From Ignavibacteriota bacterium (GTDB taxonomy: Bacteria; Bacteroidota; Ignavibacteria; UBA10030): 44,581 nt of DNA. The position numbers and the translations under genes were made by a program. Where the stretch lies: contig PLMK01000048.1 of NCBI GenBank assembly GCA_003142475.1, forward strand, positions 31,784 through 76,364, in the 5' to 3' direction. The notes under the pieces were generated by a model. That model ran no database searches, was not told the DNA's origin, and worked only from the letters and a program-made list of their open reading frames with translations. How positions within the stretch are numbered: the first letter of the stretch is position 1; every line of letters starts with the position of its first letter. This document shows, piece after piece, positions 1 through 8,473 of the stretch.

Positions 1-744
1 CGGGGAGATTATAACCCGCATATCATCATTCCCAAACCATCCTATATTGCCAAAGTGCGAAGAGCCGATCTTCTTGTTATTAACGGAGGACAACTGGAAA
101 TCGGATGGCTGCCGCAAATTATTAAGCAGGCAAACAACGGTGTCGTGCAACCGGGGGAACGGGGATTTCTCGACCTCTCCATGCATGTGCATCTGATCGA
201 TGTGCCGACGAGCGTTTCCCGTGAACTCGGCGATGTGCATCCGGAAGGGAACCCTCACTTTTTCATGAATCCTGATAATATTCCGGTCGTCGCAAAAGCT
301 ATAACCGAGCGATTGAGCGAACTCGATCCTGATAATCAAGCCTTTTATGAAGCGAACAATAAAGAGTTATACGCTCTCTGGCAGAAAAATATGAAAGTGT
401 GGGAAGAAAAATTGAAACCGTTCAAAGGAGAAAAGGTCATCGAATATCACAAGATCTTCGATTACTTCTTAAACCGGTTCGGATTTATCATTGCAGGCAC
501 CATCGAGCCACTGCCTGGAATTCCGCCGACGACAAAACATATTGCCGATGTTGAGAAATTAATCGAGCGGGAAAAGGTGAAGTTCATATTTCAGGATGTA
601 TACAATCCGCAAGATGCGTCATCATATTTATCAAAACGGCTCAATGTAAAACTTATTGTTCTGCCGCATGATGTCGGAGCGGTAAAGGAGGCCGACAATG
701 TGTTCAGCGTGTTTGATGAGATAATAAGGAGAATAACACAATGA
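1..744 (+). CDS. Metal ABC transporter substrate-binding protein (ZnuA/TroA family), 5' end cut by window
   Basis: Periplasmic or lipid-anchored binding protein that delivers zinc or manganese to an ABC permease. The reading frame is open from base 1, so the N-terminus including any signal peptide lies outside the window; the first visible GTG (55) is internal to the protein. Family hallmarks are visible: the NPH near the start, the LxINGGQLEIGWLP segment, then HPEGNPHFFMNPDN, which carries family metal-ligand histidines, and later FQDVYNPQDASSYLSKRL near the C-terminal acidic ligand region. The stop overlaps the start of the permease gene (ATGA), so the two are translationally coupled. The ATPase subunit is probably just upstream, outside the window. 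Zn versus Mn cannot be decided from this fragment. Confidence 0.9.
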   Translation, partial: RGDYNPHIIIPKPSYIAKVRRADLLVINGGQLEIGWLPQIIKQANNGVVQPGERGFLDLSMHVHLIDVPTSVSRELGDVHPEGNPHFFMNPDNIPVVAKAITERLSELDPDNQAFYEANNKELYALWQKNMKVWEEKLKPFKGEKVIEYHKIFDYFLNRFGFIIAGTIEPLPGIPPTTKHIADVEKLIEREKVKFIFQDVYNPQDASSYLSKRLNVKLIVLPHDVGAVKEADNVFSVFDEIIRRITQ

Positions 745-1499
745 TCGACATACTTCTTTCGGCATTTCTTCTCTCAGTCGTTTTACTTGGAATTCATTCT
801 TACTTTGGCCTTGAGATTATTAAGAGAGGAATAATCTTCACCGATCTTGCCATCGGCCAGATGTCGGCATTGGGCGCCGCACTTTCGATTCTTTTCTTCG
901 ACGGGCTCTTTATCTACCCGCTTTCTCTTGCGTTTGCTTTACTTGCAGGCCTCGGCATTGCGATCGCATCCAAACGCACTATATCGCACGAAGCATTCAT
1001 TGGACTTCTTTATGCATTTGGAATTTCAGGCGTGTTTATCATTCTTTCCAAGTCGGCACATGGAACGGAGATGTTCGATAAGCTGATGGCATCCGATATC
1101 CTCTTTACACCATGGCCGGATATTATCGAGACTGCGATCATTTATGCGCTGCTGGGATTGATACTTGTCTTCGTGTATCCCCGTATGAAAGGATTCTGGA
1201 AAGATACGCTCTTCTTTGTTTCTTTCGCTGCTACAGTTACAAGCTCTGTGCGATTGGCCGGAGTGCTCATCGTTTTTGCACTCCTCGTCGCGCCAGCATA
1301 TGTTGCTCTGAGGATCAATAAAGGAAAATTGCTCCTCACTGCCTGGATCATCGGAACGGGTGTGAATATAATCTCGATTCTTGTTTCATACAATCTAGAT
1401 CTGCCAACGGGATATACGCTTGTGTTTTTTCATGCACTGCTGGCATTGAGCGTCTCGATTTTATTTCCGATCAAACAAAAGGTAGAAACATCCAATTGA
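741..1499 (+). CDS. Metal ABC transporter permease (ABC-3 family, ZnuB-like)
   Basis: Inner-membrane permease of a zinc/manganese ABC importer, 252 residues, the usual family length. It is almost entirely hydrophobic with about seven to eight membrane segments. The N-terminal GIHSYFGLEIIKRGIIFTDLAIGQMSALGAA segment matches the first conserved family region (xxGxxxVxRxxxFxxxAxxxxxxxG), and VTSSVRLAGVLIVFALLVAPA is the typical C-terminal transmembrane signature. The start overlaps the stop of the binding-protein gene by four bases, and its own stop overlaps a possible TTG start of the next gene, so the three genes look like one transcript. Confidence 0.92.
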   Translation: MIDILLSAFLLSVVLLGIHSYFGLEIIKRGIIFTDLAIGQMSALGAALSILFFDGLFIYPLSLAFALLAGLGIAIASKRTISHEAFIGLLYAFGISGVFIILSKSAHGTEMFDKLMASDILFTPWPDIIETAIIYALLGLILVFVYPRMKGFWKDTLFFVSFAATVTSSVRLAGVLIVFALLVAPAYVALRINKGKLLLTAWIIGTGVNIISILVSYNLDLPTGYTLVFFHALLALSVSILFPIKQKVETSN

Positions 1500-1546
1500 A
1501 TATCGCTAAACCATTTAAAAAAAGGATAACTATCACGAGTACTTCA

Positions 1547-1948
1547 ATGAAAATCGCAGTCGTTACTGATGACGGAACAATCATCAGTCAACATTTTGGA
1601 AGAGCACAGTTTTATGAAGTTCTTTCAGTAGAAAACGGAGCTATCGTAAAACGGGAACGGCGTCCTAAGGCGGGACATCACACATTTGCAACCGGTGATC
1701 ACGATCATGGCCATGAACATGGCGCTTCTCACGGTTTCGATACCGCATCGGTCAGCAAACACAATCAAATGGCTGAGACAATCAAGGATTGTCAGGTTGT
1801 TTTAGCCCGCGGCATGGGAAACGGTGCATATCAAGGAATGCTGCAAAATAATATTAGGCCCATTGTGACAGATATTCGAACAATCGATGAAGCTGCTCAG
1901 GCAGTAATCAATGGTACGATTATCGACCATACTGAGAAATTACACTGA
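1547..1948 (+). CDS. NifX/NifB-type (dinitrogenase iron-molybdenum cofactor) domain protein with His-rich insert
   Basis: Small protein of the NifX/NafY/NifB C-terminal domain family (PF02579 type), whose members bind metal clusters or cofactors. From the ATG at 1547 it has 133 residues starting MKIAVVTDDGTIISQHFGRAQFYEV, the canonical opening of this family. An in-frame TTG at 1496 would add 17 residues and overlap the permease gene; I prefer 1547 because the family homology begins exactly there, although no ideal ribosome binding site is seen close to it. Residues about 44-72 form an insertion rich in histidine (HH, HDHGHEH, H, H), a plausible metal-binding patch. The position behind a Zn/Mn importer suggests metal sensing or buffering rather than nitrogenase assembly; no nif genes are in the window. 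Confidence 0.85.
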   Translation: MKIAVVTDDGTIISQHFGRAQFYEVLSVENGAIVKRERRPKAGHHTFATGDHDHGHEHGASHGFDTASVSKHNQMAETIKDCQVVLARGMGNGAYQGMLQNNIRPIVTDIRTIDEAAQAVINGTIIDHTEKLH

Positions 1949-2001
1949 GTGGCTTGTATAGCCTGAAGACTTTTTTAAATAGAATGTATTGAAGTATAAT
2001 A

Positions 2002-2763
2002 TCAATTCGATAGCACGGCTCCGCCATTTGTGCTAATAATTGAACCGATAAGATTGTCGGAGAGTTCCGACGCGAGGAAAAGGACGGACCCGGCAATCTC
2101 ATCCGCTGTCGCAACGTGACCGCGTGGAATGATTCTCCGAATTTCTTCGTTGATATTTGGATCGCGAAGTTCTCTCGCAGTCATATCGGTCGCTACCCAT
2201 CCGGGAGAGACACAATTAACAATGATATTATGAGGCGCCAATTCCGCAGCAATAGATTTTGTAAAAGCAATCATCCCACCTTTTGATGCCGCATAATGAG
2301 AATGGAACCGTTCTCCGCGCTGGCCTGCCGTGCTTGCGATGTTGATAATTTTTCCGCTTCCCTGTTTCTTCATCACCGGCACCACTTCGTTAGAAAATAA
2401 GAACATACCTTTTAAATTAATGTCGAGCATTTCGTCCCATTGCTGCTCGGTCATTTTTCCTATGGCGCCGTATTTCCAAATGCCAGCATTGTTCACCAAT
2501 ATATCAATGCGCCCAAATTCATGCACAATTTTTCGTGCCGCATTACGCACTTGTTTTTGATTGCTTACTAACGTCTTCAATACCAAGCATCGTCGTCCAA
2601 ATTTCTTCACTGCCATTTCTACTTGTTTGGCACTCGCCTTGTCGGCTATATATGTGAACGCAATATCTGCCCCGGCATCCGCACACACTTTGACAATTGC
2701 CGCACCGATACCCCGTGAACCGCCGCTCACAAGCACAACTTTTTGCTTCAAGTCAATTTTCAT
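2002..2763 (-). CDS. Short-chain dehydrogenase/reductase (FabG-like SDR)
   Basis: NAD(P)-dependent oxidoreductase of the classical SDR family, 253 residues, cytosolic. The cofactor-binding motif SGGSRGIG is at residues 13-20 (TG replaced by SG), the NNAG motif at 91-94, and the catalytic residues Asn116, Ser144, Tyr157 and Lys161 (YAASK) are all present. The C-terminal VNCVSPGWVATDM segment and GSIISTNGG are typical of FabG-like enzymes. It stands alone, divergent from feoA and convergent with the NifX-like gene, so it is probably not the fatty-acid-synthesis FabG; the substrate cannot be predicted. Start ATG at 2763. Confidence 0.88.
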   Translation of the reverse strand: MKIDLKQKVVLVSGGSRGIGAAIVKVCADAGADIAFTYIADKASAKQVEMAVKKFGRRCLVLKTLVSNQKQVRNAARKIVHEFGRIDILVNNAGIWKYGAIGKMTEQQWDEMLDINLKGMFLFSNEVVPVMKKQGSGKIINIASTAGQRGERFHSHYAASKGGMIAFTKSIAAELAPHNIIVNCVSPGWVATDMTARELRDPNINEEIRRIIPRGHVATADEIAGSVLFLASELSDNLIGSIISTNGGAVLSN

Positions 2764-2902
2764 GCAACCAAATTCCTTCGTACATTGTTAAAGAATATAG
2801 ATACCGCATAACGACCAACAAAGGTACGTGAACTTTTACTGTGATTCCAATGGCACTCGTGCTATGGTATCATGAATAAAATGACAACGAAAGAAATAAA
2901 TA

Positions 2903-3181
2903 ATGACAAGAGACAGGACAGTACCGCTTCACACAATTCCCAAAGGCAGCCGCGTTTTAATTATGGAAGTGCCGGAGGGAAAAGGAAAAAGCCAACTCAT
3001 TCGGCTTGGAATTTTAAAAGGTGAATTTATTCGATGTCTGGAACGATTGCCGGGCGGAACGATGGTGATCGAAAAAAACCGGCGGGAAATTGCTATCGGA
3101 ATGACATTGGCAAAATCGATCTTCGTTGCATATACTAAAAACAACGGTGCCGAAGAGACAGCGAAGAAGAAACATGCCTGA
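2903..3181 (+). CDS. feoA: FeoA-domain protein, ferrous iron transport accessory protein
   Basis: Small cytosolic SH3-like protein, 92 residues, that accompanies and is thought to regulate the FeoB permease. The conserved FeoA pattern is visible: LHTIPKGSRVLIMEVPEG, then LIRLGILKGEFIRCLERLPGGTMVIEKNRREIAIGMTLAKSIFV (hydrophobic beta-barrel strands with the GxxxG/R..IG core). The stop TGA (3179-3181) overlaps the likely feoB start at 3174, indicating coupled translation. No strong ribosome binding site is visible before the ATG. A basic tail of about 17 residues (ending KKKHA) extends past the domain. Confidence 0.88.
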   Translation: MTRDRTVPLHTIPKGSRVLIMEVPEGKGKSQLIRLGILKGEFIRCLERLPGGTMVIEKNRREIAIGMTLAKSIFVAYTKNNGAEETAKKKHA

Positions 3182-5036
3182 GCACATAGATCATCACAAA
3201 CATCCTACTGCCATTCCTATAGTTGCCGAAACATTACACCCTAAAGTTGCACTGGTTGGAAATCCGAACGTCGGTAAATCCGTTATCTTCAATTTTCTCT
3301 CGGGACTTTACGTCGATGTATCGAATTATCCCGGCACGACAGTTGAATTTTCCAAAGGACGATTTGGCGAGTACGAAATTTATGATACACCGGGTGTGTA
3401 TGGTATTTCGGCATTTAGTGCGGAAGAAAATGTCACGCGGGATGTCGTCCTTGAGGCAGATGCGGTTCTCAATGTTGTCGATTCTGTGCATATCGAGCGC
3501 GATCTATTCCTCACTCAACAGTTAATCGACATGGGCAAGCGTGTGTCCGTCATTTTGAATTTTAACGATGAACTGGAACGGCAAGGCATTGTCATAGATA
3601 CAGAACAATTATCTTTATCGCTTGGTGCGCCGGTATTTCAAACATCAGCTGTACGAAAAACCGGATTCGACAAATTGGAAACTGCAATTGTTGATGCGCG
3701 CCGCGGTAGAATAGATCCGGCACTTCATACAAAACTGCACTCGATGCTGACAGAAGTCGGCTCAGAGGCAGAAGCTCTGCTCATTCTCGAAGGCGATGAA
3801 TCATTAGCGCAAAAACATGGAGTTCATGCAGGAAACGAACGAGAGAATTTGTACATTGAGCGGCGCAATCGTGTCAATCTGATTGTAAGCTCTGTGTTTT
3901 CAGAAACAAAAACGCGCGCACGCATTTCTACACTGCTTGGCCGCTGGGCAGTTAACATTTGGACCGGCGTTCCGATGTTGCTCTTAGCGCTCTACATCAT
4001 TTATCTTTTCGTCGGAAAACTGGTTGCTGTCGATGTCGTCAACATCACAGAAAAACACCTTGGCAATGAAATTTGGGAACCGTGGATTCGCAGCGTGGTG
4101 ACACATTTCATTCCGCTGAACTCTTGGCTTGGAACTCTACTCGTTGGTGAGTTCGGCGTCATCTCAATGACTGTTACATATCTTTTATTCCTCCTCCTTC
4201 CACTCGTTGTCGCGTTCTATCTTGCACTTTCGTTTATGGAAGATAGCGGCTACTTACCGCGGTTAGCGACTTTGGTGGATAGGAGTCTCAATGCCATCGG
4301 TTTAAACGGAAGCGCAATCATTCCAATTATTCTCGGTTTCGGTTGTGTCACGATGGCTACAATCACTACGCGTATCCTCGGCAGCGAACGGGAGAAAACT
4401 ATTGCAACGACGATTCTCCAATTTGCAATTCCATGCTCAGCACAGATTGCAGTTGTTGCAGCTTTATTAGCAGGAGCCGGATTTGGCGCGATGATTATTT
4501 ATTCCGTTACTATTTTCGCTGTTTTTGTTGCAATCGGGACAATTTTGCATCATACCTTACCTGGAGAATCAAGTCCTCTGCTCATTGATCTTCCTCCGAT
4601 GCGAATACCAAGACTTGACAATATTGTTCGAAAGACAACTTTTCGTTCATATGGATTTATGAAAGAAGCAACGCCATGGTTCTTTGCCGGTGCATTCGCC
4701 ATTGGCATTATGCAGATAACCGGAATGTTAGTCGTATGGCAAAACTTACTGGCGCCGATTGTCACCGGATGGCTTCAGCTTCCGCGCGAAGCTGCAACTG
4801 CATTTGTAATGGGATTAGTACGACGTGATTTTGGCGCTGCAGGTTTATACGCTTTAGCGTTGACACCGTATCAAGTGGTCGTTGCACTTGTCACCATTAC
4901 GCTTTTCGTTCCATGCGTTGCATCGTTGATGGTGATGCTGAAGGAACGCGGAGTTAAGGAAGCACTCATTATCTGGTTCAGCACGTGGATCGGTGCGTTT
5001 GCGGTTGGCGGAATTGTTTCACAAATACTTATCTGA
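3174..5036 (+). CDS. feoB: FeoB-type GTPase/metal permease with a variant gate motif
   Basis: Inner-membrane protein with an N-terminal G domain and a C-terminal transport domain, 620 residues from the ATG at 3174 (chosen because it overlaps the feoA stop; an in-frame upstream ATG at 3126 would lie deep inside feoA). G1 is GNPNVGKS at 29-36, the switch region YPGTTVE at 51-57, G3 DTPG at 70-73 and G4 NFND at 128-131. The two gate domains with about eight to ten membrane segments follow. The first gate reads GFGCVTMA at 387-394 and the second IPCSAQ at 418-423: both membrane cysteines (390 and 420) are kept, but the usual CNVP sequence of Escherichia-type FeoB is replaced by CVTM, placing the protein in a divergent subgroup. 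Its metal may be Fe2+ or another divalent ion. It is followed by a small Cys-rich gene. Confidence 0.93.
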   Translation: MPEHIDHHKHPTAIPIVAETLHPKVALVGNPNVGKSVIFNFLSGLYVDVSNYPGTTVEFSKGRFGEYEIYDTPGVYGISAFSAEENVTRDVVLEADAVLNVVDSVHIERDLFLTQQLIDMGKRVSVILNFNDELERQGIVIDTEQLSLSLGAPVFQTSAVRKTGFDKLETAIVDARRGRIDPALHTKLHSMLTEVGSEAEALLILEGDESLAQKHGVHAGNERENLYIERRNRVNLIVSSVFSETKTRARISTLLGRWAVNIWTGVPMLLLALYIIYLFVGKLVAVDVVNITEKHLGNEIWEPWIRSVVTHFIPLNSWLGTLLVGEFGVISMTVTYLLFLLLPLVVAFYLALSFMEDSGYLPRLATLVDRSLNAIGLNGSAIIPIILGFGCVTMATITTRILGSEREKTIATTILQFAIPCSAQIAVVAALLAGAGFGAMIIYSVTIFAVFVAIGTILHHTLPGESSPLLIDLPPMRIPRLDNIVRKTTFRSYGFMKEATPWFFAGAFAIGIMQITGMLVVWQNLLAPIVTGWLQLPREAATAFVMGLVRRDFGAAGLYALALTPYQVVVALVTITLFVPCVASLMVMLKERGVKEALIIWFSTWIGAFAVGGIVSQILI

Positions 5037-5103
5037 TATTTGGGATTGGAATTTAGGAGTTCGAGATTTGTGATTTGAAATTGGAGATTTAGGATTTAAA
5101 ACG
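5037..5103. repeat. Degenerate GGATTTGGAATTT-type low-complexity spacer
   Basis: The 67 bases between the feoB stop and the next gene consist almost wholly of variants of a short T/G/A unit (tttgggattggaattt, gagatttgtgatttgaaa, ggagatttaggattt). A similar stretch occurs just above rdgB (about 9067-9096: gggaattgggaactgaaaattaggaattt). It looks like a dispersed intergenic low-complexity repeat family with no strict period. Seen directly; function unknown. Confidence 0.5.
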
Positions 5104-5295
5104 ATGTCTATTACACTTGAACAACAACGAAAGCTTGAAGTTCGTAATTGTCCGCGATGCCGGATAGAAATTACCAATCCATTTATTACTCGTTGTCCGC
5201 GCTGTCTTGCGATTGTGCCGACACAAGAAACTGGATGCGATTTGTGCATTCATCGAATGAGTTGTCCAGCTATTCCCTCTTCCGTTACGAAATAG
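5104..5295 (+). CDS. Small Cys-rich zinc-ribbon-like protein downstream of feoB
   Basis: A 63-residue protein with a regular Cys pattern: CPRC at about 17-20, CPRC at 31-34, then CDLC at 45-48 and a last Cys at 54. The paired CPxC knuckles suggest a zinc ribbon or a small metal-binding protein. It lies 67 bases after feoB on the same strand, a position often taken by small accessory proteins (FeoC or FeoB-associated Cys-rich proteins), but I see no sequence feature that ties it to either family. Start ATG at 5104. It could be an Fe/redox sensor or simply an unrelated small zinc-binding protein; only the Cys pattern and location are solid. Confidence 0.6.
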   Translation: MSITLEQQRKLEVRNCPRCRIEITNPFITRCPRCLAIVPTQETGCDLCIHRMSCPAIPSSVTK

Positions 5296-5444
5296 TCATA
5301 ACACACACATATCCGTTTCTATCGATTCTAATTTCTACATTACTATTCCGATAAATTATAGACAGATTTGCTTTCACAATAATATTCAGTATAATCCTAT
5401 TAATCCACTCTGCAGTTATCTATTAACAACCTAACGGAGTAACT

Positions 5445-6194
5445 ATGGAAGAACAGCAACATTTGCCACCAGCGCCATCGCTTGGAACAACTTTTACAGA
5501 TGTATTCACTTCGCCCTCGGAGGTTTTTCAAAACTTAAAAGGCACTCCTTCTTCGCCAATGCTTTGGGTTATACCATTGATCGTTTCTATTGTTATAGGT
5601 ATCGGCATAACCATAACAATGTTTACCAATGAGACACTGCACTCACAGATTATCGATAAGCAACATCAAGCAATTGAAAAGCGCGTTGAAGAAGGTACGA
5701 TGCCACGGGAAACTGCTGATAAAGCAATCGAACGAATGGAATCCGGTGGAAGCACATTGTTTATGGTGATTGGTTCCATAACAGTCATTATTATGATTGC
5801 TTTATCTTATTTTCTTGGAACACTCTTCCTTTGGCTTGCAAATAAAACGATCCTTAAATCATCAGCCAGGTATGGAAAACATCTTGAGATGTATGGCATT
5901 TCATCATGGATCGGAATACTCGGCGGAATTATTACGATCTTCATGATGGTAGGTTTAGGTTCAATGTATGCAAACCCAAGCGTTTCACTTCTCGTTATAT
6001 CCAATTTTGATACAACGAATCACCTGCATAAACTTTTTAGCGCATTGAACATTTTTTCAATCTGGCAAACAGCCGTTATCGGTTTTGGCATTGCCAAGCT
6101 TTCAGAAAAATCTAATAATTCAGGATTGGGTGTAGCATTTGCGCTCTGGGCAATCTGGGTAGCAATACAAGTATTTATTGGATTTGGAATGTAA
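5445..6194 (+). CDS. Yip1-domain integral membrane protein
   Basis: Membrane protein of 249 residues with five predicted membrane segments (about 45-65, 105-130, 150-172, 183-210 and 225-247). The cytosolic N-terminus TFTDVFTSPSEVFQNLKGTPSSPMLWVIPLIVS is typical of bacterial Yip1-family (PF04893-like) proteins, which have no assigned biochemical function. The start is preceded by an AACGGAG ribosome binding site at a good distance. It is a single-gene unit closed by a strong hairpin terminator. Confidence 0.8.
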   Translation: MEEQQHLPPAPSLGTTFTDVFTSPSEVFQNLKGTPSSPMLWVIPLIVSIVIGIGITITMFTNETLHSQIIDKQHQAIEKRVEEGTMPRETADKAIERMESGGSTLFMVIGSITVIIMIALSYFLGTLFLWLANKTILKSSARYGKHLEMYGISSWIGILGGIITIFMMVGLGSMYANPSVSLLVISNFDTTNHLHKLFSALNIFSIWQTAVIGFGIAKLSEKSNNSGLGVAFALWAIWVAIQVFIGFGM

Positions 6195-6215
6195 TAATAA
6201 CAAAATTATGTTTAA

Positions 6216-6259
6216 CAGAGATCTTCCAGATATGTTATCTGGAAGATCTCTGCTTTTTT
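6216..6259 (+). terminator. Rho-independent terminator after the Yip1 gene
   Basis: A perfect 17-bp stem (6216-6232 with 6236-6252) and three-base loop, followed by a run of T (ctttttt). It ends the plus-strand Yip1 gene and lies directly next to the 3' end of the minus-strand gene at 6258, so it may act in both directions. Confidence 0.9.
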
Positions 6260-6653
6260 AAACGTTTTGTTTTGCCAACAATTCTTTCAATTCTTTGATC
6301 TGTTGTTCCATGCGATCCATCTGACCATTGTGATGGTGCCAGACTTCACTTCTTTTCACAGATTGACGTTCTGCCATTTGTCCTGCCCGGACAATTTTAT
6401 CCATGAAGAATCCAAACAACCACACACCTAAGAAGCCGAGTGGAATGATCACAACCATCAACTCGCGCAGTCGCGGGATGCCGAAGAATATCATCAACTT
6501 ATCACTTGCTGTGATGATGAGAAGCGTAAAGTTGAGAATAACAAGGAACGATTGACCGAGATCGAACCGATACTTTTGAGAAAAGAATATTTCACGCCAG
6601 CGAGCTACACGCACACGCAACCGTGAGGATTCATGTTCCAATTGGGATTTCAT
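6258..6653 (-). CDS. Small two-transmembrane-segment protein of unknown function
   Basis: Protein of 131 residues from the ATG at 6653, chosen because AGGAG precedes it at a good spacing; an upstream in-frame start at 6713 would add 20 residues and lacks such a site. After a basic N-terminal region (RVRVARWREIFFSQKYRFDLGQ) there are two membrane segments (about 35-55 and 65-88), then a cytosolic tail with a short coiled coil ending EQQIKELKELLAKQ. It sits downstream of the sensor kinase gene on the same strand with 84 bases between them and may be cotranscribed. No family recognised. Confidence 0.65.
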   Translation of the reverse strand: MKSQLEHESSRLRVRVARWREIFFSQKYRFDLGQSFLVILNFTLLIITASDKLMIFFGIPRLRELMVVIIPLGFLGVWLFGFFMDKIVRAGQMAERQSVKRSEVWHHHNGQMDRMEQQIKELKELLAKQNV

Positions 6654-6737
6654 AATAAACGCTCCTGAAATAAAATGTATAAAAAAGAAACGGCGCACAT
6701 AGCGCCGTATCATGGAAAATGATTATAAAAACTTTTG

Positions 6738-8375
6738 CTATGATTTCTGAATGGGGAGGTAAATAGTAACGGTTGTGCCTTTTCCCATCACACTATTGAT
6801 TTCAATCTTACCATTGTGATCGTCTATTACTTTTTTCACAATAGACATGCCGAGACCGGTACCGTGCTTCTTGCCATAAGTCATAAATGGTTCAAAGATA
6901 CGCTTCTTCACTTCTTCCGGCATGCCGGTTCCGGTATCTGTGAAATCGATGCGTACAAAATCGTTCTCTTTGATAGTCGTAATGGTTAATGAACCACCTT
7001 GCGGCATTGCATCGCGTGCATTGCTCGCGATGTTGTAAAACATGCGCACTATTTTATCTTGATCTAAATTTACTATTCCTCTAAATTGGGCAAATTTTTT
7101 CAGTTTAACATTATTCTTCTCCAAATCTTTTCCAATGAAATCCAATACTCCATTCATCAAATCGAAGAATTCTAGTTCTTGGAAATTCGATGCGCTTACC
7201 CCACGCGTGAAATCCAAAATCTCCTGCGTCATATTCACGAATCGGTCTACTTGATGAATCATTTCATCGGCAAGTTTATTTGCTTCTTCATTGCCGGATT
7301 TTCTCTTCATCACCTGTGCGTACACACGCAGTGTGCCCATTGGATTCTTAATATCATGAATTATAACACTTGCCATCTTGCCGACAGCAGACAAGCGTTC
7401 GTTTGCAACCATTTCCTGCGCCATATGTGCGTTCTCAATCGCGACAGAGGCGTGTGCAGAAAGCGCATCGATAAAAGAGACGTCGTCATCATCAAAAGAT
7501 CCTTGATTTTTATTCAAGAGTTGGAATACACCTATGATCTTTCCGTCCTTATTTTTCATCGGCATGCAAAGCATATTACGTGTACGATATCCACTTTGTT
7601 TATCTATTTCAGGATTAAACCGAGGATCAGCATATGCGTCGGGAATGAGAATTGTCTCTCCTGTTTCTGCAACATAACCTGAAAAACCTTTTCCAATCGG
7701 CAATCGGATTTCTATCATATCACTGCCCTGGAGGATCTTTGACCATATTTCTTTCTTAACGTCATCAACAAGATAGAGCGTACCGCGATCTGCGTTAACA
7801 CTCTGTGTAGCTGAGTCGAGAATCAATCCAAGCAATTTATTAAGGTCAAGTGTAGAGTTGATAATCTTACTTGCTTCAATAAGTCGTTGAAGCTTGTTGT
7901 AGCGAATTTCAATTGCTTTACGTTGCTCTTCAAGCTGCATGACGATATTATCATCTGCCTTACGAATGCGGGCGCTTAATTCACCAAGAAGATTGAATGC
8001 AATTTTGTGATTGGTGAGCAGTAATTTTTCAAACTCGGATTTCTCAATCGAAAGAAGAATTGAATCTTCAACACATGTTACGCGTGCTGAGCGCGATCGA
8101 TCATCGAGCGAGGCAAGCTCACCGACAACTTCTCCACACTTTAAAACATCTAGCGTAGTCTCTTCGCCAAATGTAGTTACACGAGAAATTCGGATAATCC
8201 CTTTTCCAATAATATAAACTTTTTTGCCGGATGATTTCGCATCGAAGAGAATTGATCCTGCCGGGTAATGCTCCTCTTTAAACTTTTCCAGAAAATTTGC
8301 TGCTTCGCCGCTCGATAATTCATGAAAGAGCATTGTAGATTGAAGATTGCGAATTCTTTCATCTTGTGTGGGCAT
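6738..8375 (-). CDS. Sensor histidine kinase with cyclic-nucleotide-binding and GAF domains
   Basis: Cytosolic two-component sensor kinase, 545 residues, no membrane segment. Domains in order: a cNMP-binding/CRP-like beta barrel (about 10-130, with GKGIIRI and GEVVGELASLDDRSRSARV), a coiled linker, a GAF domain (about 175-315), a dimerisation/phosphoacceptor helix with H340 in VIIHDIKNPMG, and a HATPase_c domain (N box N448/N452, DTGTG 480-484, GTGLGM 505-510). It would integrate a small-ligand signal and phosphorylate an unlinked response regulator, since none is adjacent. The cNMP domain keeps the GELA and R-S-A-R phosphate-binding-cassette-like residues, so nucleotide binding is plausible but not certain. 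Start ATG at 8375. Confidence 0.92.
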   Translation of the reverse strand: MPTQDERIRNLQSTMLFHELSSGEAANFLEKFKEEHYPAGSILFDAKSSGKKVYIIGKGIIRISRVTTFGEETTLDVLKCGEVVGELASLDDRSRSARVTCVEDSILLSIEKSEFEKLLLTNHKIAFNLLGELSARIRKADDNIVMQLEEQRKAIEIRYNKLQRLIEASKIINSTLDLNKLLGLILDSATQSVNADRGTLYLVDDVKKEIWSKILQGSDMIEIRLPIGKGFSGYVAETGETILIPDAYADPRFNPEIDKQSGYRTRNMLCMPMKNKDGKIIGVFQLLNKNQGSFDDDDVSFIDALSAHASVAIENAHMAQEMVANERLSAVGKMASVIIHDIKNPMGTLRVYAQVMKRKSGNEEANKLADEMIHQVDRFVNMTQEILDFTRGVSASNFQELEFFDLMNGVLDFIGKDLEKNNVKLKKFAQFRGIVNLDQDKIVRMFYNIASNARDAMPQGGSLTITTIKENDFVRIDFTDTGTGMPEEVKKRIFEPFMTYGKKHGTGLGMSIVKKVIDDHNGKIEINSVMGKGTTVTIYLPIQKS

Positions 8376-8473
8376 TCAAAGTACCTTTGTACATGGGTTA
8401 TACCAATAATGTAGATAATAACAAGAATCGTTCACTTAATCAAGAAAGCAGTATTGTGTTTATCTGTAGTAAA

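Noticed and set aside
1948-2001. Terminator between the NifX-like gene and the SDR gene
   Set aside because: Only a four-base GGCT/AGCC stem precedes the T run; too weak to call with confidence.
2903-5036. Fur box upstream of feoA
   Set aside because: I looked for a 19-bp inverted repeat in the 139-base spacer before feoA and found no convincing match.
7179-7682. 167-residue open frame antisense to the kinase gene
   Set aside because: The minus-strand kinase has unmistakable domain motifs across the same bases; the antisense frame shows none.
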